From Rhodopseudomonas rhenobacensis (GTDB lineage Bacteria > Pseudomonadota > Alphaproteobacteria > Rhizobiales > Xanthobacteraceae): DNA of 64,000 nt. This document shows positions 9,294-17,028 of the stretch, in pieces. Under the pieces are notes generated by a model, which saw only the letters and a program-made list of their open reading frames with translations, was not told the DNA's origin and ran no database searches. Each line of letters opens with the position of its first letter. Position 1 is the stretch's first letter. The DNA lies in assembly GCF_014203125.1 (NCBI RefSeq), contig NZ_JACHIH010000007.1, forward strand, positions 1 through 64,000, in the 5' to 3' direction. Position numbers and translations under genes: made by a program.

Positions 9294-9972
9294 TCACACC
9301 AGCCCCATCGACAACGGCTCGTCCACCCGGCGCGCGAACAAGCGCAGATCGCGCTCGGCGGTAGCGATCCGCTCGCATGCGATGTCGAAAAATCGCGGCT
9401 CGATCTCGATCCCGACAAATGGGCGCCCCATTTTCACAGCCGCGACGCCGGTCGTGCCGGATCCCATGAACGGGTCGAGCACGACGTCGCCCGGATCGGA
9501 GAACCAGTGCACAAGCCAGTCAAAATGTAACTGCGCCCGCGAGCACGGATGTCCGTTCGGCTGCCGATTTCCGGGCTGCGCCGCCGGGGCACGACCGGGG
9601 ATGACGCGCCGGCGCCACCGGATCTCCGTAGCAATACGCGATCTCGTCGCCGCCGAGCACGCGTCCGATGTAGTGTGGCATCACGTAGGGGAGCAGTGCC
9701 GTCCGGAAAAACCGCAGCCTATGCGGCACGTCGACGAGAAATCGCGGATCGCTGTCGCAGCGGAGGACTGCGACCAGGCGCTCGACGGATCGCGGCATCG
9801 CGGCCATGGCTTGCATCCATAACGCGTAGGGATCGTCCCCGCCGGCGAGCAAATCAGCCGGACAGTTCGGCCACACCGGATCGGTTATCAGCACGTCAGC
9901 CCGCAACGACGGCATGATTTTGATAGCGTCGCCGCAAAAGAGCGTTGCGTCGCCGATGACTACCTTTTCCAT
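9294..9972 (-). pseudogene. DNA (N4/N6) methyltransferase with a frameshift
   Basis: The gene starts at the ATG at 9972 after a perfect AGGAGG and encodes MEKVVIGDATLFCGDA, then the catalytic-type motif ITDPVWPN (DPxW/Y class) at about residues 29-36. It continues to EIAYCYGD. Near 9615-9625 the frame shifts. In the next frame the family pattern goes on: GNRQPNGHPC, then HFDWLVHWFSD, DVVLDPFMGSGTTG (SAM-binding), then VGIEIEPRFFDIACERI. Both halves are well preserved, so the shift is recent, a sequencing error, or programmed. The intact protein would methylate DNA at adenine or cytosine, as phage-borne methylases often do. Confidence 0.75.
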
Positions 9973-9973
9973 T

Positions 9974-10162
9974 TCAATCCTTCCTCCTAAACGGCGACCG
10001 CCCGGCCACCCGGTGCGCCGCCCCCCGCTCGAATCCTTCGCGGTACCGCCCGCCGGCGCCGGCTGGCGGCTCGCCGGCCCATCCATCAACGAGGCCGAGC
10101 GAGAGGTCGAGCCATGCGCGCTCGACGGCGGTGAGATCGACGTCCGACACCGTGCTCATCAT
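9974..10162 (-). CDS. Small unknown protein (62 residues) of the element
   Basis: It starts MMSTVSDVDL with GAGGA upstream and overlaps the stop of the gene before it. It ends with the pattern YREGFERGAAHRVAGR, close to YDAGYKRGAADRTAGR in the 67-residue protein at 10339-10542. The two probably share a common C-terminal motif. Function unknown. Confidence 0.55.
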   Translation of the reverse strand: MMSTVSDVDLTAVERAWLDLSLGLVDGWAGEPPAGAGGRYREGFERGAAHRVAGRSPFRRKD

Positions 10163-10335
10163 TTGTCCTCGATGGATTTCGATTTGCGGAAGCGGACGAG
10201 CGCGTCGTCGCGGCCGGGTGAGAATGCCGCCGACACGCGGCGGTCGATCGCGGCGGAGTAGACCGCGAACATTTCGTGAGGCGGCACGTCGCGCCACATC
10301 TCCGGATCCCGGATGTCCGGCATAACTGTGTGCAT
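10159..10335 (-). CDS. Small unknown protein (58 residues) in the rep operon
   Basis: The ATG at 10335 follows GGGAGG and gives MHTVMPDIRDPEMWRDV, ending RFRKSKSIEDK. Its TGA overlaps the start of the gene at 10162. Position, ribosome site and stop/start overlap support it as a real gene. I do not recognise it. Confidence 0.55.
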   Translation of the reverse strand: MHTVMPDIRDPEMWRDVPPHEMFAVYSAAIDRRVSAAFSPGRDDALVRFRKSKSIEDK

Positions 10336-10338
10336 CTG

Positions 10339-10542
10339 TTAGTACCTCCCCGCCGTGCGGTCGGCGGCGCCCCGCTTGTAGCCGGCGTCGTAGCAGTAGC
10401 CGTCGCCGAACGGCTTGGCACCGAGCAGGCCATCGACGTAGCCGTCGCCGACCGCCTCCTCGTCGCGCGCCTCCTGCGTTTCCGGCAGCGGGCGCAGCTG
10501 TTTATTGTAGTCGAAATTTTCGTAGGGATCTCGGATTGTCAT
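10339..10542 (-). CDS. Small unknown protein (67 residues) coupled to the rep gene
   Basis: The ATG at 10542 overlaps the TGA of the replication initiator (ATGA), which suggests translational coupling. The protein starts MTIRDPYENFDYNK, is acidic, and ends with YDAGYKRGAADRTAGRY. That motif is shared with the protein at 9974-10162. Function unknown. Confidence 0.6.
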   Translation of the reverse strand: MTIRDPYENFDYNKQLRPLPETQEARDEEAVGDGYVDGLLGAKPFGDGYCYDAGYKRGAADRTAGRY

Positions 10543-12062
10543 TTCAGTGGCTCCGTGAGTTTTCCGTCGAGAATGTCGTCGATCGATACGTAGTCGTCGT
10601 CTCCCGGCTCGGGCTCCGTGTGCGCCAGATGCGACGTGGAGCCGGGCCGGAAAATCTCGGTGCGCCAGGCTTTTCGGCGGCTGGCGCGCGTGATGGTCCA
10701 CCACGTGCATTTGTCGCGCACGAATTTCAGCACTTCTTTGTTCACGTCGAATTCCTCGCCTCGTCGAATGCGGGGTATCGCAATTGCATTATATTCCGGC
10801 ATGATGTGTTCATCCAGCACCTGGAGCGCAGTTAGTTTGTAGCCGACCTTGTCATGAATGCAGTCGGTGTACGCCTCGGCAACCATGCGTTTGCATTCGT
10901 CGGCGACATCAGGGTAGATCGTGTTCAGATCGATGCGCAGGTAGCTCTCGACTTTCTCCGAGTCGAACTGCCTCCTGATCTTGCTCCTTCGCCTACTACG
11001 TACTGGCGTCAGGCCGCGCTCCTCGCGCTTCCGCTCGATCAGCAACGTCTCCTGCCGAGGTATGAATCCGGCCTCGTAGAGTCGGTAGCTGTCGGCCTTT
11101 TCAGTGAGGCCTTCTGCCGTGAATTTCTCGTCGAATGACGGGCGTTTTCGGTGTAGCGTGAACATGATTTCGACGACTTTTCCGCCCGGCCCGTTGCGAC
11201 GGTACTCAGCATGCACGTTGTACTCGCGGCAGACCTGGTTGAATTCCTCGACGGCGCGTCGCAGCGTGCGGGTGCTGAATGCTGGCCACGGCGCCGGAAT
11301 CAGTTCGCCGAGCATGTCGGGCTCGCGGTCCGGCTCGGGCTTGATGTCGAAATTCGCCATCGCGCGCTGCAGTGCTCGGTTGCTAAATCTTGACCGCGGC
11401 GCCGGAGCGCGCGGCCGGATCTTGCACTGTTTGAAATCTCCGAAAATGTAGTGCAGTTGCTCCTGCGACAATCGCTCGACTCTCGACGTCGCGGTTTTGA
11501 GCCTGAAATTTATCGATAATACCTCGTACAACCTATATCTCGCCGCACTTTTGAATCTGCGTAGTTCGTCGAGGTGAAGTAGCGAAAACACCGCGGGGTT
11601 CGACATATATTTCAGCAGCATCGCGTCGAACGAGTATTCCAGCACGTGGTCGCGGATGTACGACGACAGATAGCCGCAGATGAACTGCGCCGGCGCGCCG
11701 TTTTTGTCGATGCCTGTGATCTGGATCCTGGCTTTCCCGAGTCGCTCCAGCGACGCGACGAGTTCCGCGGTGGTGCAGTCGAGATAGCGGCGCGCGTCGA
11801 CCGCCGGGATGGTGTGCGTCGGCTGCGATCCGATCTGGCCGTTGGCTTGCGAGCGTAGGTATGCAAATAGTTGATGATCCTCGATTTTCAGAGTGTCGAG
11901 CATCAGCCGTTTCGCGACGGCCTCCGGGGTTTTCACCTGGCCGATGCCAGCCCCGTAGCCGCCCCGGTAGTAGTCCGGCATCTTCTTGTTATCGCGTACG
12001 CTAATCTGCGGCTTGTAGAACTGCGCGTGCATGGGGCTGGCCTGTTTGGGATTTGCGATCAC
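10539..12062 (-). CDS. Replication initiator protein, Rep_3/RepA-like
   Basis: This 507-residue protein probably starts replication of the element by binding its origin. The N-terminal third holds the winged-helix pattern seen in Rep_3-type initiators: LHLDELRRFKSAARYRLYEVLS and then LSQEQLHYIFGDFKQ. A second similar block follows around residues 220-300 (FSTRTLRRAVEEFNQVCREYNV), as expected for a two-winged-helix initiator. The C-terminal 200 residues are of unknown function, with an acidic tail. The start overlaps the stop of the upstream HTH gene (ATGA). No iterons were found by eye. It could instead be a phage replication or regulatory protein. Confidence 0.65.
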   Translation of the reverse strand: MIANPKQASPMHAQFYKPQISVRDNKKMPDYYRGGYGAGIGQVKTPEAVAKRLMLDTLKIEDHQLFAYLRSQANGQIGSQPTHTIPAVDARRYLDCTTAELVASLERLGKARIQITGIDKNGAPAQFICGYLSSYIRDHVLEYSFDAMLLKYMSNPAVFSLLHLDELRRFKSAARYRLYEVLSINFRLKTATSRVERLSQEQLHYIFGDFKQCKIRPRAPAPRSRFSNRALQRAMANFDIKPEPDREPDMLGELIPAPWPAFSTRTLRRAVEEFNQVCREYNVHAEYRRNGPGGKVVEIMFTLHRKRPSFDEKFTAEGLTEKADSYRLYEAGFIPRQETLLIERKREERGLTPVRSRRRSKIRRQFDSEKVESYLRIDLNTIYPDVADECKRMVAEAYTDCIHDKVGYKLTALQVLDEHIMPEYNAIAIPRIRRGEEFDVNKEVLKFVRDKCTWWTITRASRRKAWRTEIFRPGSTSHLAHTEPEPGDDDYVSIDDILDGKLTEPLK

Positions 12063-12325
12063 TTCGATTTTCCCTCGATCTCGCGCCGCAGAGTATCGAT
12101 CGCGGAGGCCGTGCGGCGCAACGATTTTTTGTAGTCTGCCAGAGCTTTCGACAACGCGGACATGTGACGTGTTGCAATCGTGCGCTGTCCCGATAGCAAC
12201 AGAGATAGCATCATTTGCGAGATGCCCATGCGGTCGGCCAGCCGGGCGCGCCAGCCCTTTCCATCGCCGCCGAACAATAGATGTCCGGCGGCGGTGAGGA
12301 TTTCGATTTCGGTGCGGCTGGCCAT
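12059..12325 (-). CDS. Small HTH DNA-binding protein, rep-linked paralogue
   Basis: From the ATG at 12325 the protein has 88 residues. The region GWRARLADRMGISQMMLSLLLSGQ is a Cro/cI-like helix-turn-helix. It resembles WRGRLADGMGVGRTTLWSWLSG at 20093-20395 and WRSRIAEGMGVDRRALWQWLSG at 21949-22278, so the element carries three related regulators. ATGA overlaps join it both to the upstream gene and to the replication initiator. A role in controlling rep expression or copy number is inferred from that coupling. Confidence 0.65.
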   Translation of the reverse strand: MASRTEIEILTAAGHLLFGGDGKGWRARLADRMGISQMMLSLLLSGQRTIATRHMSALSKALADYKKSLRRTASAIDTLRREIEGKSK

Positions 12326-12843
12326 CACGCGACGCACTGCTGCGCGAGCTTCGCGGCGGTGTGCTCGATCACGGTGCGCGCGAACTCCGGCCACTCATGC
12401 GGATTCCGGATCGACCCGTCCGCGCGTAGCTCGATAGTATCGACGCAGACACCCGCCGCACGGTCGTGGACCGTCAAAACCATGCATCGATCGAGTATTT
12501 TGTGCATCACGTCGAGCCCGCCGGCGCGCGCGGCGGCGACGACATCGAGCACCGTCGGCGGCTTCTCGTCGCGCAGCCTGCGGATCGCCGCGGCGACGAC
12601 GGCGGCGAGCGTCGGCTGCTGCGTGTCGACCGCGGTCGGGATCAGATCGGTGTCGAGCGAGGCGATCGGCGTTTCGGAGCCGTCGATCAGAATGTTCTCA
12701 GCGGTCAGGCCGTAGATTCGGTGGCCGATTTCGTACCAATCGACGGTCGTGACCGTGCCGTCGGACAGGACGAGCGGCTCGGTGACGTGGTGGACGGCGC
12801 GGTCGGTGGCGCGCGGAATAGCTGGAATTGATTTCATTGTCAT
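12325..12843 (-). CDS. Unknown protein (172 residues)
   Basis: I do not recognise this protein. It starts MTMKSIPAIPRATDRAV, has a mixed alpha/beta pattern (VLSDGTVTTVDWYEIGHRIYGL), and ends with a helical part (EFARTVIEHTAAKLAQQ). The start follows ACGAGGG, a variant of the leader motif seen before several genes here. Its stop overlaps the HTH gene start. Confidence 0.55.
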   Translation of the reverse strand: MTMKSIPAIPRATDRAVHHVTEPLVLSDGTVTTVDWYEIGHRIYGLTAENILIDGSETPIASLDTDLIPTAVDTQQPTLAAVVAAAIRRLRDEKPPTVLDVVAAARAGGLDVMHKILDRCMVLTVHDRAAGVCVDTIELRADGSIRNPHEWPEFARTVIEHTAAKLAQQCVA

Positions 12844-12861
12844 AGTGCCCTCGTTGCGTTG

Positions 12862-13029
12862 TTAGCTGTCGTCGGCGGCTATCGCCGGCTCGTAGCCGGT
12901 CTCGATGTCGATCACGTCATCGTCGTCGTCGTCGTTCTGACGCGTGCGGCCGGGCGCGGCGGCGAGCATGCGGGTGACCCACGGGGCGGTGCGGGAGAGC
13001 TCGGAGTGGCGGATGGTGGTGGTGGCCAT
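12862..13029 (-). CDS. Small unknown protein with poly-Asp tract (55 residues)
   Basis: The ATG at 13029 follows CAAACCGAGG. The protein starts MATTTIRHSELSRTAPW and has a run of six Asp residues before VIDIETGYEP. Function unknown; the acidic tract is encoded by repeated gac/gat codons. Confidence 0.5.
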   Translation of the reverse strand: MATTTIRHSELSRTAPWVTRMLAAAPGRTRQNDDDDDDVIDIETGYEPAIAADDS

Positions 13030-13052
13030 GTCATTTGCCTCGGTTTGCGGGT

Positions 13053-13679
13053 TTACGCGACCAGGTCGCAGATCGCTGCGTCGTCCTCCGCGGCCATAGC
13101 TACCGGCGCCGGCGCCGGACGCGGCTGCACGAACAGCGCCGTTGCGACCGGACTCCAGACGTTGCGACCGGGCAGCGCGAGTCCGGCGCCGGCGAGGGCG
13201 CGATGAGTGTCGGCACGGCCCCGCCAGGCCGATCCGGAGAACCGCCCCTTCGGCTCCCTTGCGCGGTCGGGGTTGACCACCCACGATGTCCCGGACGACC
13301 AAAAATCGTGGTCGGCGTCACGGCACGGCCGGACGCCGCGGCCCTTTGCTGCGGCACAGACGTATTCGAATGCGGGCACCGTCGAGATCCCGAGCGCGCT
13401 TTCGTAATCGTCGCGGTCCGCCAGCCGCCCGCGTCCAGCGGCGATTTCCGCCAGCATGTAGCACCGCCACGCCAGAAGCCCCGACTTGTCGTCGAGCGCG
13501 ATCCGGTACATCCCGTCGGCGTCCGCCGGCCACGCAGCAACGATGCCCTCGGTGGCCAGCGCGTCGTCGTCGCGGCGGATGCGGCCGAGGCCGCATGTCG
13601 CCAGCGGGTCGGTGCCGTGTGCGCGCAGCGCGGCGACGAGCGCGGTCTTGGTTTCCTGGGTCATCGTGTAGATGATCAT
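13053..13679 (-). CDS. Unknown protein (208 residues)
   Basis: The ATG at 13679 (MIIYTMTQETK) follows CACAAACCGAGG. The protein has the stretches LAWRCYMLAEIAAG and FEYVCAAAKGRGV, a DHDFWSSGTSWVVNPDRA segment, and an Ala/Pro-rich C-terminus. I recognise no family. The longer frame upstream of 13679 runs through the leader and the next gene and is not used. Confidence 0.55.
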   Translation of the reverse strand: MIIYTMTQETKTALVAALRAHGTDPLATCGLGRIRRDDDALATEGIVAAWPADADGMYRIALDDKSGLLAWRCYMLAEIAAGRGRLADRDDYESALGISTVPAFEYVCAAAKGRGVRPCRDADHDFWSSGTSWVVNPDRAREPKGRFSGSAWRGRADTHRALAGAGLALPGRNVWSPVATALFVQPRPAPAPVAMAAEDDAAICDLVA

Positions 13680-13756
13680 TTTCTGCGACCTCGGTTTGTG
13701 AGTTGCTGAAGAGCCGGCGGCGAATGTCGCCGGCGCGATGTCGGGTGTGCGCCGAG

Positions 13757-14242
13757 TTAGGCGGCGATCCGCTCGGCGGGCGCCGGGGTGACCGAGGTCC
13801 TCGCTGCGGCGGCGATGGATTCGGCCGTCGTGGAGTCGATGCCGAGCGCGCGCATCGCGGTGTATGCGGCGGAGGAGACGGTGCGGGGCGAGCCGATGAG
13901 TTTCTCGACGGCGGGATTGCGCGGGTAGACCTCGGCGCGCTGAACCGACGTCACATACCACTGTCCGCCGGCGCCGGCGGTCAGTTCGACCGCGGTGCCG
14001 ATCGCGCTGCGGCCGCCGTTGTACGATTTCGCCGAGGGGCCCGCGGTGCGATAGCTGACGACGGTGCCGGCGCGCTCGGCGGTCGGGACAGCGAGCCGGT
14101 CGAGACGTGCGGTCGCGCGGGCGGCAATGTGCACGAGCGTGCTGGCGTAGCGCAGCGTGAACGCCGAGGCTTTGCCATTGACGGCGTCGAGGGCGGCCTG
14201 CAGCGCAGCGGTGTTGTCGTTGTCGATCCGAATCTTGGTCAT
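13757..14242 (-). CDS. Unknown protein (161 residues), first gene of a minus-strand block
   Basis: It starts MTKIRIDNDNTAAL after AAAACGAGG, and is rich in Ala, Thr and Ser (FTLRYASTLVHIAARATARL). A central Gly-rich beta-like part (GPSAKSYNGGRSAIGTAVEL) follows. No family is recognised. Upstream lies the pair of palindromes at 14392-14442, so its transcription is probably controlled there. Confidence 0.55.
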   Translation of the reverse strand: MTKIRIDNDNTAALQAALDAVNGKASAFTLRYASTLVHIAARATARLDRLAVPTAERAGTVVSYRTAGPSAKSYNGGRSAIGTAVELTAGAGGQWYVTSVQRAEVYPRNPAVEKLIGSPRTVSSAAYTAMRALGIDSTTAESIAAAARTSVTPAPAERIAA

Positions 14243-14391
14243 TGTGTGCCTCGTTTTGTGAGTGTGTTTTGTCCAACGCGTTTACGATGGCTAAACAGAA
14301 CTCCGGAGGCTCACGTCCGTCAACAGGTTTTTACTCACTCATCGCGTACAAAAATGCGAGGTCGTTACCTCAACCGCAAAATACTCAGAAA

Positions 14392-14442
14392 TGAACATCG
14401 TTCACCGCCGCGGTTATTGACGTCACTACTGAACAACGTTCA
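14392..14442. promoter_or_regulatory. Pair of near-identical 13-bp palindromes, probable operator
   Basis: TGAACATCGTTCA at 14392-14404 and TGAACAACGTTCA at 14430-14442 differ at one central base and are 38 bp apart start to start. They lie between the gene that starts at 14242 (minus) and the end of the block at 14528, upstream of a TTGACG that reads on the minus strand. They do not match the alphaproteobacterial LexA box (GTTC-N7-GTTC). Likely sites for an element-encoded repressor. Confidence 0.55.
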
Positions 14443-14527
14443 AAAGCCTGCCATCACAGCATGCGAAAATAATTGTGGGTGACGCTGACACTGGTGCGGA
14501 GATGTATGCGTACGCATATGCCATCAT

Positions 14528-15181
14528 TCATTTTCGGCGAGGGCGGGCCGAATTTGCCATCATCCAGGCCTCGCCGTGCGACGTCGGCCGCCACTCAAAT
14601 TCGCGAAATCCGGTCAGCGGCCTCTGCGGCAGCGGCTCGGCGCGCTCGATAAACATCGCCGACCGCAATGATTCGATTGGCGCGCGTAGCATCGTCTGCC
14701 GCTCGCCACGGCCAGCCAAGTCGATACTCCACGACGACCACCGCCAGCGTTTTTCGATGAGCGGCGCGCCGCCGAGCATCGCCAGCAAAATCTCCCGCGG
14801 TTTCGCCGTCAGCCGCACGTCGACGCCGCCCGGCGTGCTGTAGACCGGCTCCGGCGGCGGTTCGATCCGTCGGCGAGGATATATGACGTCGCGGTAATGC
14901 CACGACGCGTAGCCTGCAGGGATCGGTTTCCAGCGCGCGTTCGGCTGCTGGCCATATGACCAGCCGTCGAGATTGTACCAGCCGTCGGCATTACACCTCG
15001 CGACGTCGACGCAGAACTGCCCAACGTCGGCGGCCAGCAGCGCGACGACGTAGCTGTCGGCTCGCGTGTAGTCGGCGGCAGGACGCCAATCGGCGTCAGC
15101 GACGGGGCCGAATTCGATGACGTTTCCGTTGCGCCGGATTACGTTGCGCTCGGCGTCGATTATTTCGTCGCCATCGTTCAT
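14528..15181 (-). CDS. Unknown protein (217 residues)
   Basis: The ATG at 15181 (MNDGDEIIDAERN) follows GGAGG and overlaps the stop of the VRR-NUC gene. The protein is rich in Trp and Arg (WKPIPAGYASWHYRDV, RWRWSSWSIDLAG). The C-terminal half reads GFREFEWRPTSHGEAWM. I do not recognise a domain. Co-expression with the nuclease is likely. Confidence 0.55.
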   Translation of the reverse strand: MNDGDEIIDAERNVIRRNGNVIEFGPVADADWRPAADYTRADSYVVALLAADVGQFCVDVARCNADGWYNLDGWSYGQQPNARWKPIPAGYASWHYRDVIYPRRRIEPPPEPVYSTPGGVDVRLTAKPREILLAMLGGAPLIEKRWRWSSWSIDLAGRGERQTMLRAPIESLRSAMFIERAEPLPQRPLTGFREFEWRPTSHGEAWMMANSARPRRK

Positions 15182-15663
15182 GCCGCCGTCCTCCATCTGT
15201 CTGCCGGCTCCGGCTCGCGCAGCAATCCCCAGGTGCGTAGTTGCGCGACAGCCGCGTCGAGCCCGCGACATACAGCGCACGTCGCGCCGGCGAGCGTCAA
15301 TCCTTCGCGCATCACGCGTTGATGAGATTTCTCACGTCCGGCTTGGGATTTCATCTCGATATAGTAGGACCGCCCGCGCCAGAGAATGTAGATGTCTGGC
15401 ACGCCCGGCGTGACGCCCTCATCGCGCAACCGCTCGGCCTCGCGCTTGGCGCGGTAGCCGCCGTTCGGAATAGCGTAGGCCACGGCATCGGCGTGTAGCA
15501 GCGGCCATAGGTACTCATCGAACAGGCGCACCTGGGCGTCGTGCTCCGGCGATGCGCGCTTGCGTTTCGGCGCGCCGGCGACCTGCAGGCGCAGCGCCGG
15601 CACGCGGAGCAGGGGCGCCCGGCGCTTGAGGTGCGCCAGCGATTTGAGACGGAGGGCCATCAA
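15178..15663 (-). CDS. VRR-NUC domain nuclease
   Basis: This 161-residue protein matches the VRR-NUC fold (PD-(D/E)XK superfamily), a Holliday-junction or flap-type nuclease often carried by phages. Key pieces are: SPEHDAQVRLFDEYL (helix with Glu), YAIPNGGYRAKREAERLRDEGVTPG, then VPDIYILWRGRSYYIEMKSQAG with the Asp and the ExK catalytic residues, and the helix HQRVMREGLTLAGATCAVCRG. A basic N-terminus precedes the domain. It overlaps both neighbours by ATGA-type junctions. Role in replication or recombination of the element is inference. Confidence 0.8.
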   Translation of the reverse strand: MMALRLKSLAHLKRRAPLLRVPALRLQVAGAPKRKRASPEHDAQVRLFDEYLWPLLHADAVAYAIPNGGYRAKREAERLRDEGVTPGVPDIYILWRGRSYYIEMKSQAGREKSHQRVMREGLTLAGATCAVCRGLDAAVAQLRTWGLLREPEPADRWRTAA

Positions 15664-16214
15664 GATCGATTCATCGGGACTAACATCGTCTGCATTCGTG
15701 TCAGACGAAACGGAGACACGTCATCCGGCACTGGCCTGACATTCGCGGTGCTCGGCACCGTCGCCCTGGTCCGGCAGTCGATTAGATCGAAGGCGCGCGG
15801 GTGCCAGACGCAGCCTCCGATCACATCGAATGCAAAGGACCACTCTATCTGTTTCCGGGCCGGGTGCCGAAAACCGACATGGCTGTAGAAGAATCCGAGG
15901 TGCACGCCGTCGAATTCTCGCGCAACGTCTGCCCAACGGATCTTGATGACCTCGCCGTCGTACACGTAGCCGAACTGATCGCCGAACGCTGCGGCGTTCT
16001 CCGGCGTGTCCAGGCGAGCGATGTTGGCCTCCGGAGCAGTCACGACCTGGTAGCGGTGTGCGAAGGCCTCCGCCGAGCGCCACGACTCCGATTCCTTGCG
16101 CCATGACGCCCCTTCCGCGAACCAGAGGCCGCGAGGCTTGTGATGCGGTTCGGAGCGCTGGTCGCAGATGTGTGTCGCCTCGATGGGGGCGTAGGAATAA
16201 TGAAACAGTTTCAT
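15660..16214 (-). CDS. Unknown phage-type protein with HYS...KPRGLW motif
   Basis: The 184-residue protein starts MKLFHYSYAPIEATH and continues PHHKPRGLWFAEG, SWRSAEAFAHRYQVVT and ANIARLDTPE. The HYS start, the KPxGLW block and the following Trp-rich segment recur in unnamed phage proteins and remind me of ADP-ribosyl-transfer or phosphotransferase-like folds, but this is weak. It is linked by ATGA overlap to the metallophosphoesterase upstream. Confidence 0.55.
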   Translation of the reverse strand: MKLFHYSYAPIEATHICDQRSEPHHKPRGLWFAEGASWRKESESWRSAEAFAHRYQVVTAPEANIARLDTPENAAAFGDQFGYVYDGEVIKIRWADVAREFDGVHLGFFYSHVGFRHPARKQIEWSFAFDVIGGCVWHPRAFDLIDCRTRATVPSTANVRPVPDDVSPFRLTRMQTMLVPMNRS

Positions 16215-17026
16215 AGTGACAGCCTCGGCCGCGGTTGCTCGATTTCGACGACGAACGCCGGCATGAAACCCGCGTTCTCTGACATCCCGTGCGCGAGCGG
16301 ATATCCGCGCGGATTGCAGACTACGCGCGTGTCGCCGACGGTGTAGTCATGCGTGTCGTGGACATGTCCGTGCACCCACAACGCAGGCTGATACGTCGCG
16401 ATCTCGGCGCTCATGTCGCTGATGAATGACGCGTTGACCGCGCCGGCGCCGGCGTACCGCGGATGCAGCGAACCGGGGTGGCAGCCATGATGTGTGACCA
16501 CGACGCACGCCTCGTCGGCGTGCTCGGCCAGTTTATCGGTCAGCCAGCGGCGCTCGGCGATATGCCGGCGGGCGGCGTGCTGCGGCGAGAACTGCGCAAT
16601 GCTGCGGCCGTCCGCGACGGTCAGAATGCGCAACGGGTCGTTCAGCCGCCAACCGGCATCCAGCCCCGCGCGACCTTTCGTCTGAAATCGGTAGTCAGTC
16701 CAGAGCGTGCAGCCGATGAAACGCACGCCCTCGATCAGCGGCGCGTCGTCGGCGTCGAGAAAATGAACGTCAGCGTGCGCCGCTGCAGATTTGCCAGCAC
16801 CTATGCGATCCTCGATGATGCCGCCATAAAATTCATGATTCCCGGCGACGAAAATGATCCGTTTGTCGGCGAGCGCGGGCTGTGCGGCCAGCCATTTCAC
16901 GGCCTCGATCGGGCTGCCCGCGACGTCGCCGGCGAACACCGCGACGTCGAACTCGACGTCCGGCGGCGGCGTCCAGGTCATTCCGCCGTGCTCGATGTGC
17001 AGGTCGGATGCTATCAAGATGCGCAT
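16211..17026 (-). CDS. Metallophosphoesterase 1
   Basis: A calcineurin-like phosphoesterase of 271 residues. The metal ligands are visible: SDLHIEHGG (DxH), FAGDVAG (GDxx), VAGNHEFYGG (GNH[E/D]), VVVTHHGCHPGS (H) and VHGHVHDTHDY (GHxH). The start at 17026 (MRILIASD) is fixed by the first motif; the longer frame upstream is a shadow. The neighbour at 17029-17883 is a paralogue, so the pair arose by duplication. The substrate may be nucleotides or nucleic acid; sequence does not say. Confidence 0.8.
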   Translation of the reverse strand: MRILIASDLHIEHGGMTWTPPPDVEFDVAVFAGDVAGSPIEAVKWLAAQPALADKRIIFVAGNHEFYGGIIEDRIGAGKSAAAHADVHFLDADDAPLIEGVRFIGCTLWTDYRFQTKGRAGLDAGWRLNDPLRILTVADGRSIAQFSPQHAARRHIAERRWLTDKLAEHADEACVVVTHHGCHPGSLHPRYAGAGAVNASFISDMSAEIATYQPALWVHGHVHDTHDYTVGDTRVVCNPRGYPLAHGMSENAGFMPAFVVEIEQPRPRLSL

Positions 17027-17028
17027 GA

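Noticed and set aside
14392-14442. LexA/SOS boxes.
   Set aside because: The alphaproteobacterial LexA site is GTTC-N7-GTTC (direct). These are inverted TGAAC/GTTCA with a 3-bp centre.
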